From: Ophioderma brevispina | Lineage: Eukaryota; Echinodermata; Ophiuroidea; Amphilepidida; Ophiodermatidae | NCBI GenBank assembly: GCA_023653785.1 | Contig: JAMKCH010087972.1 | Span: 84,603 to 148,602, forward strand | Length of the DNA: 64,000 nt | Direction: 5' to 3' | Shown: positions 21,190 through 32,016 of the stretch, in pieces | Layout: the number at the start of each line of letters is the position of its first letter | Numbering within the stretch: position 1 is the first letter of the stretch | Notes under the pieces: generated by a model | Database searches by the model: none | Seen by the model: the letters and a program-made list of their open reading frames with translations, nothing else | What the model was told of the DNA's origin: nothing | Position numbers and translations under genes: made by a program

Positions 21190-23067
21190 ATTATCAAGAA
21201 TAATTCCATGGATTGACTTTGTCAAATGCTTTCAAAAGGTACAGAAAAAAAACAAGAGTATGGCTATTGGTGTCAAGTTCAGTCACAATTTTATTATAGA
21301 CTTCTATATAATCTATTGTAAACAATTCGCTCAAATATTTTGGAGAACACACAAAGAACGGAGAACGGCCTGTAATTAAAGACTTTATGACGATCATCTG
21401 ATTTATAAATGGAAATAACTTTAGCAATTTGAGTTTGATAGGGACAACACATAAAATGTAATTATATGAGGGATGGGAGACGGAGACGCAATTCGAACTG
21501 AATTAACTATGTCCGGTTTGATTTCATCAGAGCCACTGCTGGTACCTGACTTGAGAATTGCAAATTGTAATAACTTCATCACTATCAGCTGGGGAACGAA
21601 AGAGGGAATTACTAGGAGACTTATATTCTTAACAAAATGTTTATGATCAAACTTGGTGTTGAGGATTCTGCGGGCAAGCTTTGGACGCATAATAATGATC
21701 AAATTTATTAGCAATAACAGAGGGTTCAGTTAAAAAAACAGTGGTTTTCATCGCTGAAGATGAAGACACGATGTGCTTAGTATTGCGCTCAAGGATGTTA
21801 CTAAGAATCCAGATAAATTTAGTATTATGTTTCCAGGCATATGATCTGTTAGTAAAAGATATTTGGGAGTTCTGATGAGGCTAGTTAATTTATTACGACA
21901 AGAAATCGGTTTCGTTGGACAAGATATGTATTTGATCTTTACGGTTAATAGATATAAGAATGGCAGGAGTTATCCATGTTTGCTCGATTTACAGTGTTTG
22001 CGGAAATTAAGTTACTTGCACGTTGTTTAACAGGGAAATGAATATCATAAATATGAATCGATTTAAAAAAAAAACATTACAGGCTTCTTCGGCATAATCA
22101 ATTTTTAAAATAAATGTCCAATCAATTGAAGGTCCATGGTCCGGTCGCCAATAGCCTGCACGTTCCCAGGGACCCCACATTTCGGTATCAGAAGAAAGCT
22201 ACTATTTGTCTCATTTATCCTGTGAAATCTAAGGGCTAAAGGATGTTTGGTTTGGATGTTATGAGCGAAAATATGCTCCATTTTGGTCGACCAATATTAA
22301 TTTTACAAAATTACGTTTTTAGCGCTCACTTCAAAAACGGGTTGAAATGTCGACGGGCAACTTTACAGATGGGGTTTTCGGGTGAAGGCCATTCTATCAA
22401 AATGAAAATTTTATAGACTAAATCAGCCTACAGGTCATCCTCCTTTAAATTCAAATGATTATTAATAATATCAACTGACTTCTGATAAAAAGAGCGTTTG
22501 GTTCCGGACGGTGTGCGATTGACTGAACCTTAATGGGAATGATTTGGTGACTTGGTAAATTGGAGAGTGATCTCTAGGCCTGCAAAATACACCAGATTTT
22601 ATTTGCTGAATTAGAACATTAGTAAAAATATGATCAATTAATGTTGCGGGTGTTTGGGTCGCACTGGCAGGTCTGTCAATCAAGGGATAAAGGTTACTGC
22701 ATGGTTTGAAAAGTGTAATAATATTGAGGGTATCCTACTTAAGTAAGTCAAGGTTGAAATCACCAGAAAATAATATTTTTTTCAGAAGAAACTATATATT
22801 GACACATCGATCAGGATCTGTAAGAAACAAGTTAATATCAGTTCTATGTGCTCTGTAAACAGTGCCAACGATCGTATGTTTGGAAGAAGGATTGATAATC
22901 TGAATATACAAAGATTCAGAGTGTGGTGTTTCAGAAGCATTTGAACAAGGATTTGTGAACGAAGATATTGACCCCTTAAGCAAGATCGTAATTTCCAAGA
23001 ATGTTATTTTATTATTTTCAATTGAAAGCCTTGGTTCATGGGTAGGTACAGACCAAAAGATATTCAT
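21190..23067 (-). pseudogene. EN-RT LINE relic (CR1/L2/jockey-like)
   Basis: Read on the minus strand the pieces follow the order of an endonuclease-reverse transcriptase LINE. Endonuclease text comes first (IVGTVYRAHRTDINLFL near 22830-22870; TPATLIDHIFTN near 22620-22660), then RT N-terminal text (LKSGTSSGSDEIKPDIV near 21510-21560), then LVFFLYLLKAFDKVNP near 21200-21250. Frames change and stops intervene throughout, and the sequence ends before the catalytic YADD region. No part is functional. Confidence 0.75.
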
Positions 23068-23899
23068 TCATCTCTAACCAAATAAAAGATATAGGCTTTA
23101 CAACTTTTTTGCAAGGGGTCTATATTACCCCATGCTTCGGCAGTATGGACCGCCCCTTTATTTGAAATAGAGGTGGGTAATGTGGACCTCACATGGTCCA
23201 TATTGCTCCGTCCCATAAAGTTTCTACATGGGAATATAGGGTGTCCATATTACCCCCGATCACACATACACAAAAGTATCCAGCCGTTTTTGAACTAGAT
23301 GTAAGCTAGGCATATGATACATGTACTGAAAAATGGGTAATGTTAGTACCATATGTTGCCATGGTAACAACCTCCGCACCGAGGCTGAAGAGAAAATAGG
23401 GATGTTTCAAAATGTCACTGACATAAGAAGAAAACGCGTTGAAAATTTTAAATTTAAATATTTCTTTGACTTTCAGGACACTACTTCCGTTAATAACTGA
23501 ATTATAGTGGTTGAATGAAGGTCTTTCAAGTACATCGGTCGAGAAAAAAACACGGCGAAAAAATCTCTTCTCTTTTTCTCTTCTTGCGTGCAAAATACTT
23601 GCCGTCATGGACAGGCTCTGCTGGCTGCTTTGTAAAGTACTATCTTGATTTTAATAATACCACAATAAAAGGAAGCCTGGAGAGAGATTGAAGCAAACCT
23701 ATTAAATATCAATAGAAGACGTACGGTCAAGGACAATTAGGAAAAAGACAAACACCCAATAATGGTATTTACCAAAAGGAATTAAGAGTAAGAATTCTTT
23801 GCCTCTCAAATAATATTCGTGTTATTAGCTGTCTATAAATTGGCTAATTATTTATCGAAGTTAATTTTTATTACAATGTTCTTTTTCAAATTACTAAGC
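23068..23899. other. Unassigned region between two LINE relics
   Basis: No recognisable gene. Around 23115-23255 related words recur ('tatattaccccat', 'gggtaatgtggacc', 'tggtccatattgc', 'gtccatattaccccc') in both orientations, suggesting an old repeat with inverted parts. The 100-codon minus frame at 23306-23608 has no domain I know. Confidence 0.4.
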
Positions 23900-24395
23900 T
23901 ATGTACTTACAAAGTTTCATACACATATTCATAAAGCAGAAAAAATATATATTAACTTACTGATAACCCCAATATTTCGTGCTATAGTTTTAGAAATTCC
24001 ATCTATATGATTTTTCCAAGTGAGATTTGCATCTATAGTTACTCCAAGAAACTTAGTTGATCAAACTCTTTGTAATGTAGTATTATCTAGTATAACTTGT
24101 ATTTCATCACCCTCTTCTGTAACAGATTCTGCCAACCTTGCATTCCCATTACGTGTGCCCATTAACATATAATTCGTTTTTGCAGCATTGACAGATAATT
24201 TATTTGCCTTGAACCAATTTGTAACTTCTTGTAACTCTTTATTTATTTCATGGATTTTACTGGCAATATCATCATGTGAATACAAGATCGTCGTGTCGTC
24301 AGCAAAAAGTACAAACTTAAACATAGATGAAGTATTAACAATATCATTAACATATAGTATAAATAAGAGAGGCCCTAATATCGAGCCTCAAATCA
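23900..24395 (-). pseudogene. Jockey-like RT fragment with FADDT
   Basis: On the minus strand the sequence reads GSILGPLLFILYVNDIVN (about 24390-24330), then FKFVLFADDTTILYS with the catalytic ADD, then LSVNAAKTNYMLMGT. After a stop near 24060 it reads FLGVTIDANLTWKNHI and KTIARNIGVISKL down to about 23940. It is an internal slice of an EN-type LINE reverse transcriptase with both ends missing. Its sequence differs from the relics at 6146-7245 and 21190-23067, so it is a separate element. Confidence 0.85.
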
Positions 24396-24462
24396 ATCTT
24401 TAAAGGGATAATCAATAAAACCTTATTTTGATAAGTAATTACTAAACCGTTAATGGTTTATA

Positions 24463-25059
24463 GAGCGCGTGTAGTGCAGTGGATAGAGCTCTCGGCTCGT
24501 GATCCAAATGTGGTGTGTTCGAGTACCGCTGTCGACAACGCCCGTTGTGTCTCCACCCAGGTGCGAATTAAAAATGGGGTGACTGGACTGCTGGTGATGT
24601 TGTCCATTGAGCGTCACCAAAGGTATGAGTATACCTTGGGTGTTGGTATGTATGGAAGCTGACGTATATGGCAAGTATATTGCACAATAGAACAGATAAA
24701 CCTGGTTTTCGTCGATAAACCTGGTTTTTCGATCGAAAAACCTGGTTTTTCAAATCGAAAAACCAGGTTTTTCAATTCGATTGTCAGAGTTTTTTGATAA
24801 ACCTGGTTTTTCGTTTGAAAAACCAGGTTTATCAGTGAAAAACCAAGTTTATTGGCGAAAAACCAGGTTTCTCGGTCGATAAACCTGGTTTTTCATCGAT
24901 AAACCTGGTTTTTCGATCGAAAAACCTGGTTTTTCGATCGAAAAACCAGGTTTATCGGCGAAAAATCAGGGTTATCTGTTCTATTGTGCAATATACTTGC
25001 CATAGACGTATCCCAAGTGATACAAGTGAAAGGCTCTACAATTATTAATTATTATTATG
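24463..25059 (+). mobile_element. tRNA-derived SINE, split by a foldback element
   Basis: The head (about 24465-24532) is tRNA-like: an A-box TAGTGCAGTGGATAGAGC and a B-box TGTTCGAGTACC at tRNA spacing, with CTCGGCTCGTGATCC as an anticodon arm. A body follows to 24660. After the inserted element it resumes at 25011 (cccaagtgatacaagtgaaa) and ends in an ATTATT-rich tail at about 25059. Joining the two halves across the insertion gives a compact SINE of about 260 bp. Confidence 0.75.
24667..25004. mobile_element. 338-bp foldback element full of CCWGG palindromes
   Basis: Perfect 33-bp terminal inverted repeats (24667-24699 and 24972-25004) are flanked by a direct 6-bp repeat GACGTA (24661-24666 and 25005-25010), a likely target site duplication. 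The interior is an array of about 11 exact and 3 decayed copies of AAACCWGGTTT, itself an 11-bp palindrome, set about 18-25 bp apart and linked by TCGAT/TCG words. There is no coding capacity. It lies inside a SINE. Confidence 0.9.
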
Positions 25060-25578
25060 TTTCACAAATTCAATAGTATACGTGCTAAAACGAATTTGCT
25101 TTACACATTCGTCTTATGGATAAGTAAATCATAGCAGCTGCCCGTCTAGTCAGTTGTTCCCATAAAGTGTTCAGTTTATATAAGAAACAATCCATCTCAC
25201 TCATTCCTTCCATGTGTATTTTGTGTATTTATTCGCACCTTTAAAAGATTGCCTTTTCATATAAAACACTAATAAATTGAATACTTGTAGCACTTAATTT
25301 AGTCTCTGCCATACATACAAGTAGAAAGGTCAAATCAATTTTCTGTCTGGACTATTCACAATAGGTGAATTGTCGTTAATACCTTTAGTTTGCACTTAAA
25401 AACTGGGTCGCACACGATGTTTATTTCGCACCAAAAAGTTATTGTAGTTTTATTGCTTGTCCTTGAAACTGAAAATGCATGTTACTTATTGTGGTATGAG
25501 AGTCTCGAGGAAGGTAAAGCACTATAGTTTTGCTTGCGGCTGCGCCCGCACTATTCTATAAATATCAATTCGCGGTGT
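25060..25578. other. Intergenic, nothing recognised
   Basis: AT-rich, no gene-like frame or RNA gene seen. Confidence 0.4.
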
Positions 25579-26133
25579 TTAAAGGGATTAGCAGCGATAA
25601 TGCGAGAGAATCGAAAAAAATGTGGAAATGCATTTTTTTAAACTTATAAATCAGGGGTAAGTGTGTACAATTCCATATAACTGCTTTAATATTGAAACAA
25701 AACACCAAATAGTGAAAAAAAGGAAGTATTTGAGGATATTTGTCATACCGTCTCCCGCAAATAGACATAAAGCGACGGCATCTAAAAATCTGCACTAAAC
25801 AGCTGATTGCGGTTTACACCAGTACAAAATAGCCAAAGATCAATAATGTTTGTGTTTGAGGTCAAACTGTATTGATCGTGGTGCACAATATCACGCTGAA
25901 CATGTGATATACAGCGGGAAAGCCTTTTTGATCTCAAGTCGGAATTTTGATACGCACGTATAGAAATTACAGAATCAGATAAAAAGTACTGCCTTGTCTT
26001 TAATACACGGATTTCAAGTCAACCACTTGCAGGTTATGTTCGCATATCCATGCCAGTGACAAAAATATAAAAATACGAATTTTGATGATTTTTTCCATGT
26101 TTCGGATTAGCAAATCGCTGCTAATCCCTTTAA
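25579..26133. mobile_element. TTAA-flanked MITE, complete (family A)
   Basis: TTAA lies at both ends (25579-25582 and 26130-26133) with inverted termini AGGGATTAGCAGCGAT / ATCGCTGCTAATCCCT. It is 555 bp with no coding capacity. Its right half matches the solo copy at 8541-8750. Confidence 0.85.
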
Positions 26134-26664
26134 AGTCTTGCATATTTGGTAATGAACAAAGTATAATTCCTGAGGAACCATGTGCATCATGGTTGAATTC
26201 CTAATTTCACTATTGGAAAACAAATCCTTGTACACATTACGACTGATGTCTTTATCCTCAAAAATAGGGCAAAGTTGTTGAAACATTAATCAGTTCACTT
26301 TCACCCAACAACAGAATGTGTGTCACTTATTCATGGCACATAATGCATTTCAAATGCTTATATAGGTAGAAATCAGAGCAATTTGATTTTCCACTCTTAT
26401 CTTTTGTTGACCTATCGGATTGGAATGAAATAAATGGCAAAAAAATATTAATTTGACTTTAAAGGCACACTAAACAAAACCCATGTTTCAACTGTTAAAA
26501 TATGAGAATGTCATTTATAAGCTTGTATTGAATTAGATACACACTTAAAATAATCTAAAGTTTAAAATTCTCAAAGAGCAATTACGTTTATCTCGTACGT
26601 AACGGCGCAAATGAATCCGGAATAAATCAGAGAACACCGCCCAAACTTTACTCAAACTAATAGA
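26134..26664. other. Intergenic, nothing recognised
   Basis: No gene seen. A lone TTAAAGGCACACTAAAC near 26459 resembles one end of the TTAA elements but has no partner end in range. Confidence 0.4.
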
Positions 26665-26820
26665 AAAACGGTTCATCCTCTATGTAAGACCTCGAGAAAT
26701 TAGCCTAGCATGAATCTTCTATAAGAGTATCAAAGGATTACAAGGATTGTACAGCTTTATTCCGTAAAAGAGTCTTTACTCTAGTCTAACTCATGAATAT
26801 CTTACACCAAGGAAAGACCA
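26665..26820 (+). repeat. Dispersed repeat R1, copy 1 (left part)
   Basis: About 156 bp, closely matching 41343-41495. Shared text includes 'ttcatcctctatgtaagac', 'caaaggattacaaggattg' and 'ctttactctagtctaactc'. Confidence 0.9.
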
Positions 26821-27354
26821 GAAAAACAGTGAACACAAAGTTTTGGTATGACGTCACGTATAAAGTTTATTGATTTGAGATTAATTTTGAGATTAATTTT
26901 GAAAATTACATTTGAACAACAAATACAGAACTCAATATCTCACAAGGGCTTTACTCTGACAAATAAGTTTTATACTAAACGAGAGTTTTACAGCAGTATG
27001 GGCATAATGGCTTGATAAAACTCAACAAAGAAATAAGAAAAAAATAACTGTTCTAAATCGAGTGAAAATTGAAAATCAAGCATGGTGAAAATAGTCACCT
27101 TGAATAAGGTAAGAAAAAATTAATAAACGAGTGGAACTTAATCAGCTCAATGTTGCAAAAAGCAATCATACAAGGGAAAAAAATAACAAGTGAGAAAAGA
27201 GAAAAAACAGAATGAAATCTCCAATTTACAACAGAATTACAACGGGCTATCCCTCTCCCGTTTGTCGCCTACTGAACAGAGAACCTACAGGACTTTTAAA
27301 AACTTCTTAGAAGCTCTTTTCTTTGCCCACCTTAGATACTACTATATTTTTAAA

Positions 27355-27519
27355 AGGAAACGAAAACACAGGATAAGAGGGAGAGAGAGAAAGAAAGAGG
27401 AATAAAAAAGAAAGAATGAAAAGAATGAAAGAAAAAATAAGGACAAAAAATCGAGAAAAAGAAATCAAATACAAAAAAGGTGTGTGTGTGTGTGTGTGAG
27501 TATGTGTGTGTGTGTGTGG

Positions 27520-27550
<31 letters not shown>

Positions 27551-27562
27551 TGTGTGTGTGTA
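27355..27562. repeat. Purine-rich tract and (TG)n microsatellite
   Basis: A GA/AAAG-rich stretch (about 27355-27480) runs into an almost pure (TG)n tract (27481-27562). Histidine/threonine-rich and cysteine/valine-rich frames over it are artefacts of the repeat. Confidence 0.95.
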
Positions 27563-28243
27563 CTCCAACACATGTATTGGTTGTTCGGAGGGGAGGTGAA
27601 TCTTACTGTGCAGATAAAAGAAAAATTGGAAGTGTTCTCAACATGATTAATTCAAATTCAGTGAATGTATTTCAAAAAGTATCCCATTTACGACCAGGTT
27701 TGGTGAATACATGGAGATTTGAAGTAGAATAGTCACAGTGTGCATTAACTACACGGCTTGCGTGAGCTAGAATCCAATTAAAAACGTGTGAAATTTAACA
27801 GGTTAACAGCAAATATCTTTCAAGGACCAATATTGTTACTGAAGACGTTTCATATGAAGCAAGCTATAATGAAGAGATTGCATGTAGAATTCATCTCTCC
27901 ATATTAGTATCGCGAAATCGGTCAAGTGAGGGGAAAATCAGACAGAATACATTTTAAAGTAATGTTTACTTCTATCGCACATAAAGCAAATATATCTGTC
28001 AAAACGAAGGAAACAAAATGTTTGCTGAAGTCTGTGTGTATCAATTTGTTACTGATATTAGGGAAGAGAAACATTTTATTCATTTTTAAGAAAATGTGCA
28101 AGTTTTATTTGGGGCAACAGACGGTTATGTCATGTTAATAATTTATCAATAATTTACACCGGGTTTTTGTCGTATCCCTTTGAAGGGACTACGGAATTTG
28201 TTATGAAGCTTGTTATTTGGTCTACGCCCCACAGTTTATAACA

Positions 28244-28420
28244 GGTGTAGAAGTAATCATAGTCCGGCGTACTCACAGTCCGGCTACAACGGTAAGGAAT
28301 GGGGCACTCAATTCGGTTGACTCTTCACGCAACATTAGTTTCAAGCTTTATTCCGTTATCGTCTATGGAGCCCGAACTATGGCTCTCGCCGGACTACAGT
28401 TGCTTTCACACCTGAACAAA
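28244..28420 (+). repeat. Dispersed repeat R1, copy 1 (right part)
   Basis: Matches 41496-41672. Shared text includes 'gcaacattagtttca', 'ctttattccgttatcgtcta' and 'gctttcacacc'. In the second locus the left and right parts adjoin; here about 1.42 kb separates them. Confidence 0.9.
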
Positions 28421-29315
28421 ATAGGCCCTGAACACAAGTGCCTTGTATTGAATGCATGGATTTTGAAGCACACAACGGGGAAAAAGAAAATGCGGACTCC
28501 ATTTGAATACTGTTTTCTTTTTCTTTTTTTTACATTTAAAACAAAATATTTACTCGTGTGCGTGTGATTTTCATCTTCAACGTAAACTTTATTTCCATAA
28601 AAATCATGTTACACAAAAGCAAATTACATAAAATTTATGGAGGATTTGACCAAAAGGCCATAAGACAAGACTGGGGTCAACCCCTGAACCATCGGTATAA
28701 TGTTAGTAAAACTATAATTATATTGCCCCTTATTATCTTCTTTGGAAGCACTCTTCTTTCATTGGGATACCTGGCAGCAAATCCTTGCCTCATAACTTGA
28801 TAACTTGTGGTTTCCCAGTAGCATTTAGTCATGAAATACCGTTTTCTCCCTATACTATATCCACTACAGGTGCTTACAGCACATTATAGTCGATATTCAA
28901 ATTTCCCTCAAAAAGTACATGAAAGAATTTAGTTACGCATAAAAGAAAAAATACATAAAAGAATTTAGTTACGCATGGGAAACACAGTCTTCTATTACAC
29001 TCTATTGTGTTTGTCAATAATAATACACAACATTCTTAAACACTTGAGATTGTTTACGCAATTTCATTGGTTCATAAATCGCACCTGAAGTGAATAACCC
29101 GAAAACGCCGTTTTAATGTAATAATAAGTTGATTTTTGCTGTTGTCCAAGCACGCTTCTCTTTGTGACCAATTAGGACACCAGATAAGTTTAACTTTTTG
29201 TTTAACTTTTTGTTTTTATTTTGCTACTTGTTTGTCAAACAAACCGCTGAAACGTCCTTGGTAGGTGTTTTACAGCCAACCAATTTAGGCCATGATGTCA
29301 AAGCGAAAAAGATGC
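28421..29315. other. Intergenic, nothing recognised
   Basis: No gene-like frame. A short duplicated word 'aaaagaatttagttacgca' occurs twice near 28920-28975. Confidence 0.4.
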
Positions 29316-30810
29316 TCGGATAAGGACCAAGGTGGCGCACCCCTGGGAAGTACATAATTCTTCCGAAATAATTTTCCTAAAATCATAGAAATCAGTTCTA
29401 CGTGTGTTCTCACTTCTAGTATGTGCACATTCTTCTCGAGAAAATTAATTAAATGTCATCTCAATTTATGCACTGAATATCAGTGACTACGGGATGTACA
29501 CCATGAAACATTGACTCCAGTAAATAATGGGGGCTATTGATAAGTAAATCCGCTCGGTATAAAGACCAAACACTTCACAGATTCCTTTTTCATCTTGAAC
29601 TGCAGAGCCATTGTTATTATCCATGCAACTGAAAAGATTGCAGATGCTATACCATCACCCCGATTTAGATTAAGCAATTTTTCATGACGAGAACACACAC
29701 TGTTAAAAATTTCCGTAAATTAAGAAAACAGATTTTCCGTAAATTTACGGAAAATCTGTTTGAGAAAACAATAACAATAAAAAACATAAAAAAACGTTAA
29801 TTTACGGAAATATTTCAAAAATTTCTGGCAGCAATATTTCCGGACTTTTTTTTGGTTCCGTAATTTTAAATTACGGAAAAATTCTGTTAAAATACACATT
29901 TTTTCCTTAATATGAGACAAATTTCTGTAAAATTACTGTCAAAGTTCCGTTAATTGACAGAAATTTCTGTAAATTTACCCTAAAAATGTCTGGAAATACT
30001 GCTGCCAGAAATTTCCGTAAATTTACGGAAATTTTTTTAACAGTGCAAATTACCCGCCCTCTTTCACGAATAAATAAAGTTAGAGGTTCTAATGTGTGTT
30101 CAATTTTCTTTTACCCTATATTTCATCCTTTATTCGAAAGGGAAACGAAGGTGAACAAAGCTATGCAATGTATTGCTTTCAAAGCAGAAATCGAAAATCA
30201 TTCACCTATATTAAATGCAGGTGAACCGGTGCCGAACAAACTTTTAATTGAAAAGAAAAGAGCTCCAATATTAATATGATTAAGTTATGGGTGTTGGTTC
30301 TGCACCAAGATGTCAGGTCAAAGCTTACCAATCAAACTTCTTTCATCATGATTTTTGCTCATCTTCGTTTTCTTTTTGAATTATTGATGAAATATAGATC
30401 AAATTGATTAAACTCCCAGCAGAAGTTTGAGTTTTATTTTCTTCGTGAATGAGGCTGCAGCTCAATCTAAACCGGGCGGTGAAAACAATTCAAACGCTTT
30501 TAACGTCATGGACAATAACAATGGTTTTGCAGTCCCAGAGAATCTGAAGTTCGTTGTCCTTTTCATCCTATTCATAACGGGCGGATTTACTTATCGATAG
30601 CACCATTATTTGCTTGAGTCATGGAACGTCGTCGTGTACATCTCTTGGTCACTGATATTCAGGGAAAAAGGAGATGACATTTAATTCATTTTCACGAAAA
30701 TGTGCACATGCTGGAAGTGAGAACACGCGTAGAACTGATTTTGATAATTTTAGACAATTTATTTTAGCAAAATTATGTACTTGTAAGGGGTGCGTCACCT
30801 TTGTTAACGC
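29316..30810. mobile_element. Inverted-repeat element, arms about 360 bp
   Basis: The left arm (about 29316-29675) reappears in diverged reverse complement at about 30455-30810. Shared text includes 'aagtacataatt', 'cagttctacg', 'gaatatcagtgac', 'ataagtaaatccgc' and 'ccattgttatt'. The roughly 780-bp loop contains the CACTGTTAAAAA element at 29698-30045. No coding capacity; probably a non-autonomous foldback element. Confidence 0.8.
29698..30045. mobile_element. CACTGTTAAAAA-ended palindromic MITE
   Basis: Ends are CACTGTTAAAAATTTCCGTA and its complement (TACGGAAATTTTTTTAACAGTG, one small indel). The interior repeats TTCCGTAAA/TTTACGGAA in both orientations and contains a perfect 36-bp palindrome at 29726-29761. 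No convincing target duplication was found at the edges. Confidence 0.8.
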
Positions 30811-31570
30811 TATGAGATCTTGCCCGCTAGCCTAATTGCAAATTCAAAGAAATTTTGAATCCTCATAAAATATATTCGTTTCGCTTTAAGAACCTGATGG
30901 TCACAGGAAGCTTGACCTTTTAAAGTGCACTTTCAAAATGCATTTTCAATTTTATCTCCACGGACGAGTGATCTCTTAATTGCATCCCTCCATAAAGTGA
31001 TTATTGGAAGAAATTTTTCTCTATCTATTCCATTCTTAAATATAGATGAACAAGAAACCCCCTCAATACCTAAATAATTTATGGTACAAGCAATCAGAAG
31101 TTAAGCATTTATATTTTTATCGGGTACATTATAATTATTTCGTATGCGGTGCATTCGCCAGATCTACCGAATTCAGCTAGCTAAAACACACCATGAAAAG
31201 CGCCAGCAATAAGTGTAAAGATATTATAACTTTAAAAGCATTGCTTTGGACTTATTTCGGATGAGCCCAACTTTGCCTTAGATATATGTTAGAGAGGTAG
31301 ATATCATTGATAGCTGATGGGACATGTCCACATCTGGCCACCCAGTAAATTCAGTCTAGCAAATACTGAGTACTGCAACAGACACGAAGAAATATGACGT
31401 TCCATGTGGAAAGTACGACCATGTTTAATACATAGTGAGGAGTAACGCTTTTGATACTTGTGCTGACAGTATCTATTCTATTCACACGCGAAAAAAAATC
31501 TAATTAAACTCCCAATGCGTGGTTGTATATTTAAAGGGTCCCCTACACAGGGTTTTGAGTGAAAAATCCA
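30811..31570. other. Intergenic, nothing recognised
   Basis: No gene or clear repeat seen. A TTTAAAGGGTCCCC word near 31530 lacks a partner. Confidence 0.4.
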
Positions 31571-31894
31571 CACTGTTAAAAATAAACTTGTAAAAAACAG
31601 GCATTTGACTGGCAGCTGGGACTCACTACATGCCGAACGTAAAATAACTGGAGCTGTAAAAATACGAAACTATTGCAGAGAACGTAAAATAACGGCGTAA
31701 AATCTCAGCTTCAACGTTAGTGTTGGTTTTTGACTTGCTTAAACAATATTACGAATTAAAACGTTATTACAATCCTCAGACCAAATTTTCACGTTGTAGC
31801 TATGGTATCATACAAACGTTGTATTTACGTTACCACGTGGTTGTAAAAAAAATTATATTTCAGGAAAACAATTTTGAAAAAAAAAAGCAATAAA
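31571..31894. repeat. Possible second CACTGTTAAAAA element, partial
   Basis: It begins CACTGTTAAAAATAAAC, the same terminal word as the element at 29698, followed by recurring 'gtaaaataac' and 'gtaaaaa' words. The other end was not found. Confidence 0.4.
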
Positions 31895-32016
31895 GGGAAA
31901 ACGTGAAGAAATAAAGATTTAAACCAGTTTATTCAATTTGTTTTATTAAGACACAGGGAAAACGTGAAGAAATAAAGATTTAAACCAGTTTATTCAATTT
32001 GTTTTATTAAGACACA
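31895..32016 (+). repeat. 61-bp tandem duplication
   Basis: 31895-31955 and 31956-32016 are identical or nearly so (gggaaaacgtgaagaaataa ... ttaagacaca). The second copy runs into the start of the large inverted repeat. Confidence 0.95.

Noticed and set aside
24690..24975. CRISPR-like array (regular palindromic repeats)
   Set aside because: The repeats are 11-bp palindromes in both orientations with short repetitive linkers, inside a eukaryotic foldback element with terminal inverted repeats. There are no unique spacers and no cas genes.
24690..24975. CCWGG sites as a restriction-modification signal
   Set aside because: The sequence is eukaryotic and the CCWGG core is simply the centre of the repeated palindrome.
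27307..27732. His/Thr-rich and Cys/Val-rich open frames
   Set aside because: They read through the (TG)n microsatellite on either strand and have no other support.
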